From Comamonas granuli NBRC 101663 (lineage in GTDB: Bacteria; Pseudomonadota; Gammaproteobacteria; Burkholderiales; Burkholderiaceae_C), in contig NZ_BBJX01000014.1 of NCBI RefSeq assembly GCF_000739995.1, positions 1 to 64,000 of the forward strand: DNA of 64,000 nucleotides. Direction: 5' to 3'. The first letter of the stretch is position 1. Each line of letters starts with the position of its first letter. Of the stretch, positions 9,415 to 17,842 are shown in pieces. Position numbers and translations under genes: made by a program. The notes below the pieces were generated by a model. That model worked only from the letters and a program-made list of their open reading frames with translations, did not search any database and was not told the origin of the DNA.

Positions 9415-9977
9415 GCCCGCCCCCCGCAATCACGCCCCGCACCCGGGACAGCCTGGACCGCATGATGGTGCTCGGCCTGCGCCATGGCGTCGCAGGCGGC
9501 GCGGCCGATGCCACCATCGCCGCCAGTGACCCTCCGGGCCGCAGCGGCTGCACGCACATGGTCGTGCTCTCCATCGCGTCCTACACCTTTCGCATCATCA
9601 CCGCCCTGCACTTCGGCGCCTGCGCGTCCCTGAAGGCCCACATGGCCAGGCTAAGCCAGCGGCCCCTGCAGGCGATGAGCGATCAGGACTTCCGCGACGC
9701 CATTTGCGAAAGCGGCAACATGTGCTGCGGTGCCATCAACCGCGAACTGGGCACGGTCTACAACGGCCTGGGGCTGTCCACCCCCCAGATCCTGGACATC
9801 CGCAGCCTGCCGCACCTGCAGGGGCTCGGGGCACAACACCTGCGGCATTTCCGCATCGACCTGGCCCCGGACCTGCGCCTGTATGCCTCGTTGTGCGTAC
9901 GCGCCTACGAGACCATGGATTTCGACTGGCACGCCGCACAGCAGCCCGAGAGCGCCGGGGAACTGGAGTTCTTCTGA
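9411..9977 (+). CDS. CheX/CheC-like chemotaxis phosphatase
   Basis: 188 aa; its ATG overlaps the stop of the preceding gene. The segment DAICESGNMCCGAINREL contains E100-S-G-N103, the ExxN motif that CheX/CheC proteins use to dephosphorylate CheY-P. A single ExxN is seen, as in CheX. The N-terminal 40 residues are unlike the family and could be an extension. The context between MCP and CheY supports a phosphatase role. The assignment rests mainly on the motif. Confidence 0.65.
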   Translation: MSPPPAITPRTRDSLDRMMVLGLRHGVAGGAADATIAASDPPGRSGCTHMVVLSIASYTFRIITALHFGACASLKAHMARLSQRPLQAMSDQDFRDAICESGNMCCGAINRELGTVYNGLGLSTPQILDIRSLPHLQGLGAQHLRHFRIDLAPDLRLYASLCVRAYETMDFDWHAAQQPESAGELEFF

Positions 9978-10044
9978 CGTTCCGGTCCACGCGCCACCGC
10001 CCCTTGCCTTCTGCAAGCCCGCCATCCCACCAGGAGACGCCACC

Positions 10045-10413
10045 ATGGCCAACGTACTCATCGTCGATGACTCCAGCACCGTTCGCAACGAACTCAACGA
10101 TTTCCTCTCCCGGAACGGTTTCCGGGTCGCCCTCGCCGTGGACGGCCAGGACGGCCTGAGCAAGCTGCGCCAGGATCCAGGCATCCGCCTGGTGGTCTGC
10201 GATGTCAACATGCCCCACATGGACGGGCTCACCATGGCCGAGAAAGTCCGCAGCGAGTTGCGCAACACCGCCGTGAACATCGTCATGCTGACGACGGAAA
10301 ACTCGCCCACGATGAAGGAGCGCGGCAAGGCCGCCGGCATCCGCGGCTGGATCGTCAAGCCGTTCAACGGCCCGGCGGTCCTGAACTCGTTCAAATCCCT
10401 GGCGGGCGCGTAA
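10045..10413 (+). CDS. CheY-like single-domain response regulator
   Basis: 122 aa with an AGGAGA ribosome site. Receiver domain only: acidic pair D8-D9, phosphoacceptor D53 in VVCDVNMPHMDG, the conserved Thr in MLTTE, and Lys in IVKPF. Last gene of the chemosensory-like set. It presumably takes phosphate from the Hpt histidine of the kinase and is reset by the CheX-like protein. No flagellar or output gene is adjacent, so its target is unknown. Confidence 0.93.
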   Translation: MANVLIVDDSSTVRNELNDFLSRNGFRVALAVDGQDGLSKLRQDPGIRLVVCDVNMPHMDGLTMAEKVRSELRNTAVNIVMLTTENSPTMKERGKAAGIRGWIVKPFNGPAVLNSFKSLAGA

Positions 10414-10517
10414 TGCAGGCCGTCCAACCCACGGCCCAGTACCACGCCCGCCCGCCGCGTTGGCAGAAATTTGTGCCGATTCCCAATCCGTATGTCCAAG
10501 CACCCACATCCTGTGGC

Positions 10518-10523
10518 TATAAT
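10518..10523 (+). promoter_or_regulatory. -10 box of tRNA-Ser promoter
   Basis: A perfect TATAAT lies 11 bases before the mature tRNA 5' end. No clear -35 hexamer is seen at 17 bases. Confidence 0.6.
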
Positions 10524-10533
10524 GGCGGGCTTC

Positions 10534-10626
<93 letters not shown>

Positions 10627-10633
10627 ATAAAAT

Positions 10634-10656
10634 AAGTCCTTGATTTGCAAGGACTT
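10634..10656 (+). promoter_or_regulatory. Hairpin masking the integrase ribosome site
   Basis: AAGTCCTTG, loop ATTTG, then CAAGGACTT: a perfect 9 bp stem. Its right arm contains the AAGGA that serves the integrase ATG at 10659. A transcript reading through from the tRNA would fold this stem, hiding the ribosome site. It may also aid 3' processing or weak termination. Confidence 0.55.
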
Positions 10657-10658
10657 TC

Positions 10659-12440
10659 ATGAAAATCAACAGGTTACAGCAGCCTAGTCGTACGGAAACG
10701 TCATACGGCGAGGTAAAAATGAACCTGTTTGTCCCCCCAGGCGGCAAGACGAAGAATTGGTATGTTCGCGTCTATGTGCCCGCCGACCTTCTTGAGTTCT
10801 ACCAAGAGGCGGAATTCAAAAAATCAACTCGGACCACTGACCGCGTACTTGCTGAAGCTCGCGCAGCTGCGTTCGTGCTTGAAAAGAGCCGCGAGTTTCT
10901 CTCCAAGCGGGACTTGCTGAAGGGGTTCACAAGCGGCCATCCCCAAACCGTCGTGCTCGACGCCTCCCTCATTCAGAAAATCGCGCACATTCGTCTTGCA
11001 AGCCTCGTGCGCTTCGACGACGAAGAACGGAGCTCGATGGATGAGCCCGAGCAGTGGGATGAGCATGACGAGCTCATCAAGCTCAGCCTAGACGACCTGA
11101 AGAAGCTCATTGCCCGCCGCAAATCGGCCCCCGGTTACGAGCGCTTCGTGAAAACGGTCATCGAATTCGCGCAAGTGATGGGCTACGACATCGACAAACA
11201 GGACCCCATGCTGGCGGAATTCATCGACGCCATGGTCAGGGTTGAGAAGCGCGCCTACGAACTGATGGAGCGGCGCAGTCAAGGCGAATTGGCAGACCTG
11301 GCTGAAGGTGAGTCCGGCCCCTGGCTTGGCGAACTGCTGCAAGGCTGGGAAAAAGAACACGCGCCAGCGGACCCAAAGACACGCAGCAGCTACACCAGCC
11401 GTATCAAGAACTTCATCGAATTTACCGACGATAAGCTCGTGGTAGCCGTGGAGAAGAAGGACGTGTGGGACTGGTTGAACAAGCTCCTGCGCGTGGACAA
11501 GCTCGCTGAAAAGACCATCACAGATGGCTACCTGCCAGCTCTGCGCTCCCTATTCGACTATGCCGTTCTGTCGGGTAAATTTGGCATCAAGCAGAGTCCG
11601 GCCATGGGCATTCAGGCGCCCAAGCTGGACAAAGTAGAGGCTGCTGCACGGAAGAAACCACGCGCAACCTTCAATTACATCTACATCAACCACATCTTTG
11701 CATCCGTCTGGTATAGCGGTCTCACCCAGCCCGTAGGCAAACTGAGGACCGAAACCGTCCTTGCAGGCAACGCCCGATATTGGGTACCGCTCATCGCCTG
11801 CTGCCAGGGGCTTCGCGCCGAGGAAGTATGTCAACTCACATTGGTCGATGTTGGTATGCAATCCGGTGTTTTTTCGATTCACATCACCGTCGAGTCCGGC
11901 CGTGTGAAAAACGAAGACAGCCAACGTTGGGTGCCTGTTCACAAAGTTCTGCTGGACCTCGGTTTCGCAGAGTATGTCGAGTCCCAGCGCAAAAAGCAGC
12001 AAGTGCCTGAAGCGGCGGACATGTTTGTGGAGCTTGGCCCTGGCAGCCGGTATGTTCGTCCCAAGAAGGCTGGCGCCCTCTTCCCCGAACTTCACACCAA
12101 ATTCGAACGGAAGTCCAACACCCTCTTGCAGCGCTTCAACGACTTCCTGCGCGAAGACCTGGCGTTCGAGAATGGCTACACTTTTCACAGCTTCAGGCAC
12201 TACTGGGAGGACTCGGTTCGAAAAACCGTGGCTTCCAATTCACTAAGTGGCCACCCCTGGCCGAAGGGCATGGTCGAAAGAATCAGCGGCCGCTCGCAGG
12301 CTCACCTCGAAAAAGTCGAAGGTTCATCGGCCGCTTACGGCGGCGAATTGCCCCCGAGTCTGATGAAGCCCTACTTAGACCAAATATCCTTTGCCAAGGT
12401 GGTCTGGCCCAAACCGTGGGCTGACTTTCAGCGCACCTAG
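10659..12440 (+). CDS. Tyrosine-type site-specific integrase
   Basis: 593 aa, longer than the usual 380-450 because of a long N-terminal arm-binding and core-binding part. Catalytic landmarks: R386 in GLRAEEV, H510-x-x-R513 in HSFRHYWED, and Y560 in AAYGGE. The ATG at 10659 has AAGGA at good spacing. A second ATG at 10719 also has a ribosome site (GCGAGG) and begins closer to the conserved part, so either start is possible. It should catalyse insertion into and excision from the tRNA-Ser 3' end. Confidence 0.92.
   Translation: MKINRLQQPSRTETSYGEVKMNLFVPPGGKTKNWYVRVYVPADLLEFYQEAEFKKSTRTTDRVLAEARAAAFVLEKSREFLSKRDLLKGFTSGHPQTVVLDASLIQKIAHIRLASLVRFDDEERSSMDEPEQWDEHDELIKLSLDDLKKLIARRKSAPGYERFVKTVIEFAQVMGYDIDKQDPMLAEFIDAMVRVEKRAYELMERRSQGELADLAEGESGPWLGELLQGWEKEHAPADPKTRSSYTSRIKNFIEFTDDKLVVAVEKKDVWDWLNKLLRVDKLAEKTITDGYLPALRSLFDYAVLSGKFGIKQSPAMGIQAPKLDKVEAAARKKPRATFNYIYINHIFASVWYSGLTQPVGKLRTETVLAGNARYWVPLIACCQGLRAEEVCQLTLVDVGMQSGVFSIHITVESGRVKNEDSQRWVPVHKVLLDLGFAEYVESQRKKQQVPEAADMFVELGPGSRYVRPKKAGALFPELHTKFERKSNTLLQRFNDFLREDLAFENGYTFHSFRHYWEDSVRKTVASNSLSGHPWPKGMVERISGRSQAHLEKVEGSSAAYGGELPPSLMKPYLDQISFAKVVWPKPWADFQRT
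10687..10708 (+). repeat. Putative left arm-type integrase sites
   Basis: GTCGTACGG (10687) and GTCATACGG (10700) form a direct pair 13 bases apart inside the integrase 5' end. Matching sites lie near the right end (19746, 19758). Confidence 0.5.
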
Positions 12441-13129
12441 CTTCTGGCAGTGTTAGGAACCACATCCCTGCCACTAATTTGCCACTAACGTCCAGCAAGT
12501 CGGTGGTCACCTCTATCTGACCTTTTGGGTTCGGCTTATGACGCATGATTTGGCCGCCATCCAATACATCGCCATTCGTGAGATGCTGACACGGCCATGA
12601 CCGGTGTGCTGAGCGCTCGCAGCACTGCGCTCGCGGGTCCTCAAGAGCATGCCCTCAGCCGCAGTCCGTAAGGCTTTTGCCTCTGCGGTTGCGGACATGC
12701 GCGTAGGCCGCTGACTGGCAACGTTGGATGACGCCGTGATTCGCTTCGCAGCGTTCACTGTCGCCCGTTGTCGGTACTGCTGAACATTTCCGCTCCTGCG
12801 ACACGCTTGGGCATGACCCGCACAGTGATTTCAAGCGGTCATGAACACTGGCTGTTCATTTTTGTAATACGATGTGTCCAGCGGTTTCCATTTGTGTGAC
12901 TGCTCGTGTCGTTCTTTCAAAACCTGACCTTCAAACACACCAGCGATGTGAACTCGTTGGGGTGCCCTTGCTCGGTGGGCAACTGCTGGGCCGGTGTTTC
13001 CTTGTTAGTGCTTCGTGCCGCCTTCACGGGCGGCCGACCCGCGGCTGGGTCTGCCTCACTCCGAGGCTTCCAACCCCATTAACCAGGCATGTCGTGCATG
13101 ACGGCAGGCCACGAAAGAAGGAATCTCAA
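12441..13129 (+). other. Long non-coding stretch and structured leader
   Basis: About 690 bases without a convincing gene between the integrase and the ATPase. The 3' half looks like a transcript leader. It has GCCGCC-TTCACG-GGCGGC as a 6 bp stem at 13017-13034, a shorter TGCCC/GGGCA stem around 12963-12981, and a good ribosome site (AAGAAGGA) before the ATG at 13130. An 86-codon upstream in-frame extension from 12872 exists but has no family likeness. Confidence 0.4.
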
Positions 13130-14434
13130 ATGTCAAACATCATTCTGAACACCGAAGGCACCCCCCTGAACCTGACCGCCGAGGGCCCCGCAGGGGGTTT
13201 CCAGGCACTGGGGATGGCCGGCAAGAAATTTGCCGTGTTCTCGCTGCTGAACAAGCAGGTGCTTTTGCTGAGCACTTCGGAGCTCAAAGAAATGCCCCTC
13301 AAAGCCATGTTCGGCGCGAAGTGGTGCGAACAGCACTACACCGAGTTTCACGAAAAGAAAGAAGAGTTTGTGTTCAACCACAAACGCATGGCCAGCGACA
13401 TCCTCTCCGCCTGTCAGGCGGCCGGCTCTTACACGGGCTCGACAGAGCGCCGTGCAGGGGTCTGGAAAATGGCAGACGGCAGCCTTGTGGTCAATGGCCA
13501 TGAGCTGTGGAAGGCGGACGGTACTGTGATGGAGCACGGCATCATCAATGGCCGGGTATACCCAGTCAGCGGTGATGTGGGCTTTGGTCCACAAACCCCG
13601 CCCGCCCAAGAGGATGAAGTGGCTCAGGTGTTGGCCAGCTTCAAAGCGCTGCACTGGGTAAACCCTTTAAGCGGCGAGTTGTTGCTGGGCTTTTTTGGCA
13701 CTGCGATAACGGCGGCGGCCCTGCGCCGTCGCCCGCATGTGTTGATGACCGGCCCTCGTGGCTGTGGCAAGTCCTCCGTGCTTGAACAAGTGCGGTGGCT
13801 ACTCGGCGACCTTGCGTTCGCGTGTACTGGCCGGCAAACCTTTGCAGGCCTGTTTCAGAGCGTGGGTGGAACCGCCAAAACAGTCATGTGCGATGAGTTC
13901 GAAGCCGACCCCAACAGCAAGTCATGCAAGGACATCCTCGAGGTGGCCCGCATGTCGTACAGCTTGGGTGAAGGTGACGAGGGCATCGTGCGCGGCTCCA
14001 ACACGGGCAACTCGGTCAGCTATCGGTTTTTTTCGCCATTCATCGCTGCGGGCATCAGCCCCGGCAAGATGGAGCCGGCGGATGTGAGCCGCTGGTTGGT
14101 GCTGGAGTCGAGTGGGAAACCCAACGGCGCCCGCATGACCGAGGAGCAAGCCCGCGAGTTGGGGCCTAAGCTGGCCCGTCTTTTCATCAATCGCTGGAGT
14201 GTGTTCCAGGCATCCGAGGAAATGGTGCGCCAGCGCATCATGAACGTCGGGGGTGACGACCGTCTGGCTGACACCATCGGCACCTTGTTGGCCAGTTACT
14301 GGGCATTTGTGTCTGCCACTCCGGCAACGGAGCAGGATGCCGATGCAATGATTGGCAAGTTCAGGTTGATTTCCCAGCGGGAGTCGTCCTTCAATGCGGT
14401 GGAGCCGCGGCCTGCGTCTGCAGAGCCACCATAG
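13130..14434 (+). CDS. P-loop ATPase of the integrative element (possibly 3' truncated)
   Basis: 434 aa from the ATG at 13130. Walker A is GPRGCGKSS (about 208-216). A likely Walker B is TVMCDEFEAD, followed by YSLGEGDEGIVRGSN and RFFSPFIAAGISPGKM, so it resembles AAA-like ATPases of DUF927/primase-associated type. The N-terminal 150 residues are unique. The last about 30 codons overlap the 3' end of the convergent repA, and the likeness to a natural protein fades there. This suggests a deletion joined the two gene ends. A role in element replication is inferred from context. Confidence 0.7.
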   Translation: MSNIILNTEGTPLNLTAEGPAGGFQALGMAGKKFAVFSLLNKQVLLLSTSELKEMPLKAMFGAKWCEQHYTEFHEKKEEFVFNHKRMASDILSACQAAGSYTGSTERRAGVWKMADGSLVVNGHELWKADGTVMEHGIINGRVYPVSGDVGFGPQTPPAQEDEVAQVLASFKALHWVNPLSGELLLGFFGTAITAAALRRRPHVLMTGPRGCGKSSVLEQVRWLLGDLAFACTGRQTFAGLFQSVGGTAKTVMCDEFEADPNSKSCKDILEVARMSYSLGEGDEGIVRGSNTGNSVSYRFFSPFIAAGISPGKMEPADVSRWLVLESSGKPNGARMTEEQARELGPKLARLFINRWSVFQASEEMVRQRIMNVGGDDRLADTIGTLLASYWAFVSATPATEQDADAMIGKFRLISQRESSFNAVEPRPASAEPP

Positions 14435-15093
14435 CCTTGAAGGCTGGCAGCCCGGCTGGTGTGGTGAGCCACCAAGACGGCTGCACCGGTATCGTGCGCA
14501 ATCTGCTTGAAGACCGACATCAGCGCGGACATCGGGGAGGATTGGTTTTCGTCTGCCAGGTGCAGCTGACGCAGGGGGTCCGCAATCAACAGTCGAACAC
14601 CTTCACACAAGCGCCCCAGAGCCAGGGCTGTCTCGGACGGTTGCAAATCGTCTGTGAGCAAATTCACCCGCTTTGCTCCAGCAAGGGGAAACATCAACAG
14701 GTTGGCCCGCAGCAGGTCACGAAATTCAAGCCAGCTCATGCCTTCGGGCAGGACTTCACGCTGCTTGAGTGAATGCACGATGTGGTGCACCCGCTGCCAC
14801 AGCACAACCAGGGGCTCCTCTGCAGCCAACAAAACAACTTTTTGGGGGGCGGTGGTCAGGGCGTCACAGGACTTGGGGCCAAAGAGGTGGTCGCGCTGGA
14901 GAAGCCCAGTTGCCGACAGGATGGCTATTTCGAGCTCAAGCATCGTCTTGCCCATGCCACCAGGGCCGATGAGCTTGCCCACAATGCCTGCGGGCAAGTC
15001 AGGCAGAACATAGTCCAGTTCAGGGGGCGGGTTTGCCAGTATGTACTCGATGTCGACCGGGAGACCAAAGAAGCTGGAAAACGAATCAGACAT
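14296..15093 (-). CDS. repA: RepA-type replicative helicase (probably 3' truncated)
   Basis: 265 aa from the ATG at 15093, which overlaps the end of the AlpA-like gene by 8 bases (translational coupling). Walker A GPGGMGKTM is at 43-51, a Walker B-like RLLIADPLRQLH follows, and near the end VAAVLVAHH-type and RGSTALKDDSRW motifs match hexameric RepA (RSF1010-like) helicases. Homologues normally continue well beyond that last motif. Here about 25 residues follow and overlap the convergent ATPase gene. Confidence 0.75.
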   Translation of the reverse strand: MSDSFSSFFGLPVDIEYILANPPPELDYVLPDLPAGIVGKLIGPGGMGKTMLELEIAILSATGLLQRDHLFGPKSCDALTTAPQKVVLLAAEEPLVVLWQRVHHIVHSLKQREVLPEGMSWLEFRDLLRANLLMFPLAGAKRVNLLTDDLQPSETALALGRLCEGVRLLIADPLRQLHLADENQSSPMSALMSVFKQIAHDTGAAVLVAHHTSRAASLQGYGGSADAGRGSTALKDDSRWEINLNLPIIASASCSVAGVADTNAQ

Positions 15094-15337
15094 GACGTAC
15101 TCCCTGCTCTGCATGACGAGCCAGCCAGGCGTCCACATCGCTGGCACGCCAGCGAAGCAAACGGGTGCCCGGCAACTGCAGCCTGGGCGGCACCGCATCG
15201 GGATTGCGGCGAATGTCTTTGCGGATGGTCTCAGGGCTGCGCTCCAGAATGGCCGCGAGCTCGTCGAGGGTGAGAAGTTGGAGGTTTTGCACAGGTGCTT
15301 TCGCGTCGGAAAGTGAGAGCACGACTGCGACCGACAA
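15086..15337 (-). CDS. AlpA-like / excisionase-family helix-turn-helix protein
   Basis: 83 aa with a GTG/TTG-type start region near 15337. The core LLTLDELAAILERSPETIRKDIRRNPDAVP followed by RLQLPGTRLLRW and ASDVDAWLA is the MerR-like winged helix of small excisionase/AlpA proteins. Coupled to repA. Such proteins act as recombination directionality factors or activators of integrase genes. Start uncertain by a few codons. Confidence 0.75.
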   Translation of the reverse strand: MSVAVVLSLSDAKAPVQNLQLLTLDELAAILERSPETIRKDIRRNPDAVPPRLQLPGTRLLRWRASDVDAWLARHAEQGVRHV

Positions 15338-15409
15338 CGCCCTTTCGTGCCCGTCATCGGTCGGTAGTGACCATGACGGGACATATAGAGCGAACGGTTT
15401 ATACGGAGG

Positions 15410-15444
15410 GAAAAAAAAGAAAGGGCGAGCACAAAGGCTCGCCC
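15410..15444 (-). terminator. Rho-independent terminator after the HTH gene
   Basis: On the minus strand GGGCGAGC, a 6-base loop and GCTCGCCC form an 8 bp stem, followed by TTTCTTTTTTTT. It lies 23 bases below the stop of the HTH regulator at 15467. Confidence 0.85.
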
Positions 15445-15466
15445 GGAATGGTGAATTGGAGTGTCC

Positions 15467-15988
15467 TCAGGCGACGACGTGGGCCGCCAAATCGTTGCTC
15501 TCTGCCATCAGCAGCCTGTGGAGCTTGGCCTCCATCGCTTGCCCTTCATGCCCATCGTGGACGATGGCAGCACGCTGCAGCCAGTGCACGATGTCAGGCA
15601 GCTGCCGGGCACCGAAGATGTCCACGCCGGTGATGTCCGCGTACATCATGACCATGGCTCGCTTGGCTGGGACTGGCAGCTTGTGCGCATTGCGCGGCAG
15701 GGAGGGCCGAACATTCGGGTCGGACAGCATGCGCTGGAACGCGCGCTCGACCACCATGTCCTCATCCACGGCCGGCCAGGCGAAGTCGCTCAGTGAGATG
15801 CTCCCCGATACGAGCTTGACCACGACCGTGGGGACGCCGAGGTAGTTCGCGCAGGAGCGAGCAAATTCATTGCTGATGTGGGAGACCTTGCGGATGCCGT
15901 TGCGCAGCTGGTTGATGTAGCCGTAGGTCACCCCCAGAGCAGAGGCCATCTCGTTCAACAACTGACCGCGCAACTGGGCTTCGTCCAT
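15467..15988 (-). CDS. Helix-turn-helix regulator of the element
   Basis: About 173 aa from the Met at 15988; the open frame continues to 16147, but the extra residues look non-coding and face a plus-strand frame. The N-terminal HTH reads QLLNEMASALGVTYGYINQL, with Arg-Asn-Gly next, typical of XRE-type proteins. The C-terminal about 100 residues hold a conserved-looking Ala/Asp/Met-rich region. It ends at its own terminator. Likely a repressor or activator of element genes. Confidence 0.65.
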   Translation of the reverse strand: MDEAQLRGQLLNEMASALGVTYGYINQLRNGIRKVSHISNEFARSCANYLGVPTVVVKLVSGSISLSDFAWPAVDEDMVVERAFQRMLSDPNVRPSLPRNAHKLPVPAKRAMVMMYADITGVDIFGARQLPDIVHWLQRAAIVHDGHEGQAMEAKLHRLLMAESNDLAAHVVA

Positions 15989-16040
15989 CAGCCAGCCCAA
16001 CAGGGGGCCGCCAGCATCCCTGCGGGCCTTGGTACTGTCG

Positions 16041-16463
16041 ATGGGAGCCAAGACCACCCTTGGACAACCGTTGCGTCGCGTGGTGGTGTTCAGCCGCACC
16101 AGTCGCATCCACCTGCGCGTACTGGCCACACTGGACGGTCTGGTCAAGGACAGCGCGGCGGTGGGACTGATGGAAGGCCGGCGTCAGCTCAAGCTGGTCG
16201 AGACCGGCTGCTACGAGGTGCATCAGAGCGTGGAGGTCAAGCTGCGCGATGGTCGCAGCCAGCTGCAGGACCGGCTCGCTGGCTACGTCATCGTGCAGGA
16301 GCTCCCCAATTGGCTCCCCCGGGTCAGGCTCGACGGTCGTGGTGATTGGTCCATGCGCGGGTGGTTTGATGACAACTACCTGCCCTACCGCAGACCAGCG
16401 GCCATGGCGCCGTGGCCGCGACCGAAGTCGCCTTTGTTGCAGCCGCACCGCGGGCACAACTGA
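16041..16463 (+). CDS. Uncertain small protein
   Basis: A 140-codon frame from the ATG at 16041 (TTG at 16029 also possible). The middle has a balanced, protein-like composition: LKLVETGCYEVHQSVEVKL, then RDGRSQLQDR and VIVQELPNW. It lies between the divergent HTH regulator and the next plus-strand gene. The opposite strand is also open here, so the strand choice is tentative. No family recognised. Confidence 0.35.
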   Translation: MGAKTTLGQPLRRVVVFSRTSRIHLRVLATLDGLVKDSAAVGLMEGRRQLKLVETGCYEVHQSVEVKLRDGRSQLQDRLAGYVIVQELPNWLPRVRLDGRGDWSMRGWFDDNYLPYRRPAAMAPWPRPKSPLLQPHRGHN

Positions 16464-16539
16464 AAAAACACACTGCCATGTGCGGCGCTGTCGCCCGGTG
16501 CCTATACGTCATGCGGAATCAACCGCATCAAGGACATTC

Positions 16540-17214
16540 ATGCACACGATACACAGCAACATTCTGGACATCCAAAAGACCGGCTACGGCGCGCAATACA
16601 CCGTGGGGCGGCTCATGTCACCCGACGAAGTTGACGAGGCCTCCGAAGGCTATGACCACCAGACCCGCCAACGCGTCAGAGGTCACTGGTTTCTTTGCGG
16701 CGATTGCAGCCAAGAAATGTTTGACGGTATTGCACGGCATGGTGAGGCAGCGCTTCGCTACTCGCTGGGGGTTTCCCAGCGCGGAGACGACATCAAGTTC
16801 CTGGTCGTCAACCATCAGCTGGGGAACGCTCAGCACCGCTTCTTGGTGCCGATGTGGGACCCCAGGGTGCCCAACCTGGTGGAAGCCTTGAGCCAAGGAC
16901 AGACTTCCATCTCATTGGCGCGCAAGGGCGATACGCAGGCCGTGGTCTTGTCCCTCACCGCGGATGCTCCGTATGCCCTGGAGCTGCGAAAGCACCTGGA
17001 CATGTTTATGCCCGACCCTCAGCGCTTGCAAGCGCTATTGCGAGCGATGCCGGAATGGATGGAGACAGCGGCCGAACCTGAGCAGTTTCCCAACCTGATA
17101 GAGGGTCTGGCCATCACCGACGTCAGTGTCTCCATCGTGTTCGACGCCATGCTTCCCAACCTCAGCCAATTGTTGGCAAAAAAACTTGGGGCCAATGGGG
17201 CCACCCTGCACTGA
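16540..17214 (+). CDS. Unknown protein of the element
   Basis: 224 aa with AAGGA before the ATG. The N-terminal part contains WFLCGDCSQEMFDGIARHGEAAL and later FLVPMWDPRVPNLVEALSQGQ and DVSVSIVFDAMLPNLSQLL. No known motif, signal peptide or membrane helix. It sits immediately before the SSB-like gene on the same strand, so a DNA-maintenance role is possible but unproven. Confidence 0.6.
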   Translation: MHTIHSNILDIQKTGYGAQYTVGRLMSPDEVDEASEGYDHQTRQRVRGHWFLCGDCSQEMFDGIARHGEAALRYSLGVSQRGDDIKFLVVNHQLGNAQHRFLVPMWDPRVPNLVEALSQGQTSISLARKGDTQAVVLSLTADAPYALELRKHLDMFMPDPQRLQALLRAMPEWMETAAEPEQFPNLIEGLAITDVSVSIVFDAMLPNLSQLLAKKLGANGATLH

Positions 17215-17292
17215 AAAACGCCAGCCAGTTGCTACACGTCTGTGAGAAGCATCGAAATCGTTCGCTGCGCTCACAGAATAAGGACACAAGCT

Positions 17293-17607
17293 ATGATGGT
17301 CTACGGTAATTTGGCTACTCAACCACTGAAAAAAATCTCAAAATCGACTAATAAGGCTTACTTCGAATTTCGCATTGCGGAGTCGCAGCGCGGACAGGAC
17401 TCCCAGCCCACCTGGTACACCTGCCGCGTGATGAAAGAGACCATGCCGGAGCTCACCAAAGGCGACTTTGTCAAAGTGACCGGCAAGCTGAAAGCAGATT
17501 TCTACCTGTCACGCGAGGGCAAACCCACGGGTACGCTGCTCATCATTGCTTTCGAGGCGGCCAAGATAGCAAAGCCGCAGACTCTTTCTGTCGCCGAAGA
17601 AGGGTAA
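17293..17607 (+). CDS. SSB-like OB-fold single-stranded DNA-binding protein
   Basis: 104 aa from the ATG at 17293 (AAGGA upstream). The pattern VYGNLATQPLKKIS, AYFEFRIAES, WYTCRVMKET, KGDFVKVTGKLKADFY and TLLIIAFEAAKI follows the OB strands of SSB. It lacks the acidic C-terminal tail of chromosomal SSB. A terminator follows at 17748. Probably serves element replication with RepA. Confidence 0.7.
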   Translation: MMVYGNLATQPLKKISKSTNKAYFEFRIAESQRGQDSQPTWYTCRVMKETMPELTKGDFVKVTGKLKADFYLSREGKPTGTLLIIAFEAAKIAKPQTLSVAEEG

Positions 17608-17747
17608 CGGCGGTAACGGGGTAACAAAGGTGCTACGACCTCCCCCATGACGCAAGGTAACAACCAGCATCAATGATTTCAGCCCCCACAGCCATGCTCA
17701 AGGCGTTGACTTAAAGTGCTGACGTCTGCCAACTCGGCACCTGATTC

Positions 17748-17781
17748 GCCCTCTGAGCCTTTCCGGTTCAGAGGGCTTTTT
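17748..17781 (+). terminator. Rho-independent terminator after the SSB-like gene
   Basis: GCCCTCTGA, 11-base loop, TCAGAGGGC, then TTTTT. Confidence 0.85.
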
Positions 17782-17842
17782 CCTACCGAAAATTTCTCCA
17801 GTACCTGAGAAGCTTGGCGGTTCGACGGCCTGCGCCCCGACC

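Noticed and set aside
12513-12758. 81-codon minus-strand open frame after the integrase
   Set aside because: No ribosome site or family likeness; Ala/Arg/Ser-rich translation typical of chance.
15867-16457. 196-codon minus-strand frame overlapping the HTH gene start
   Set aside because: It overlaps the better supported HTH frame and has a low-complexity translation.
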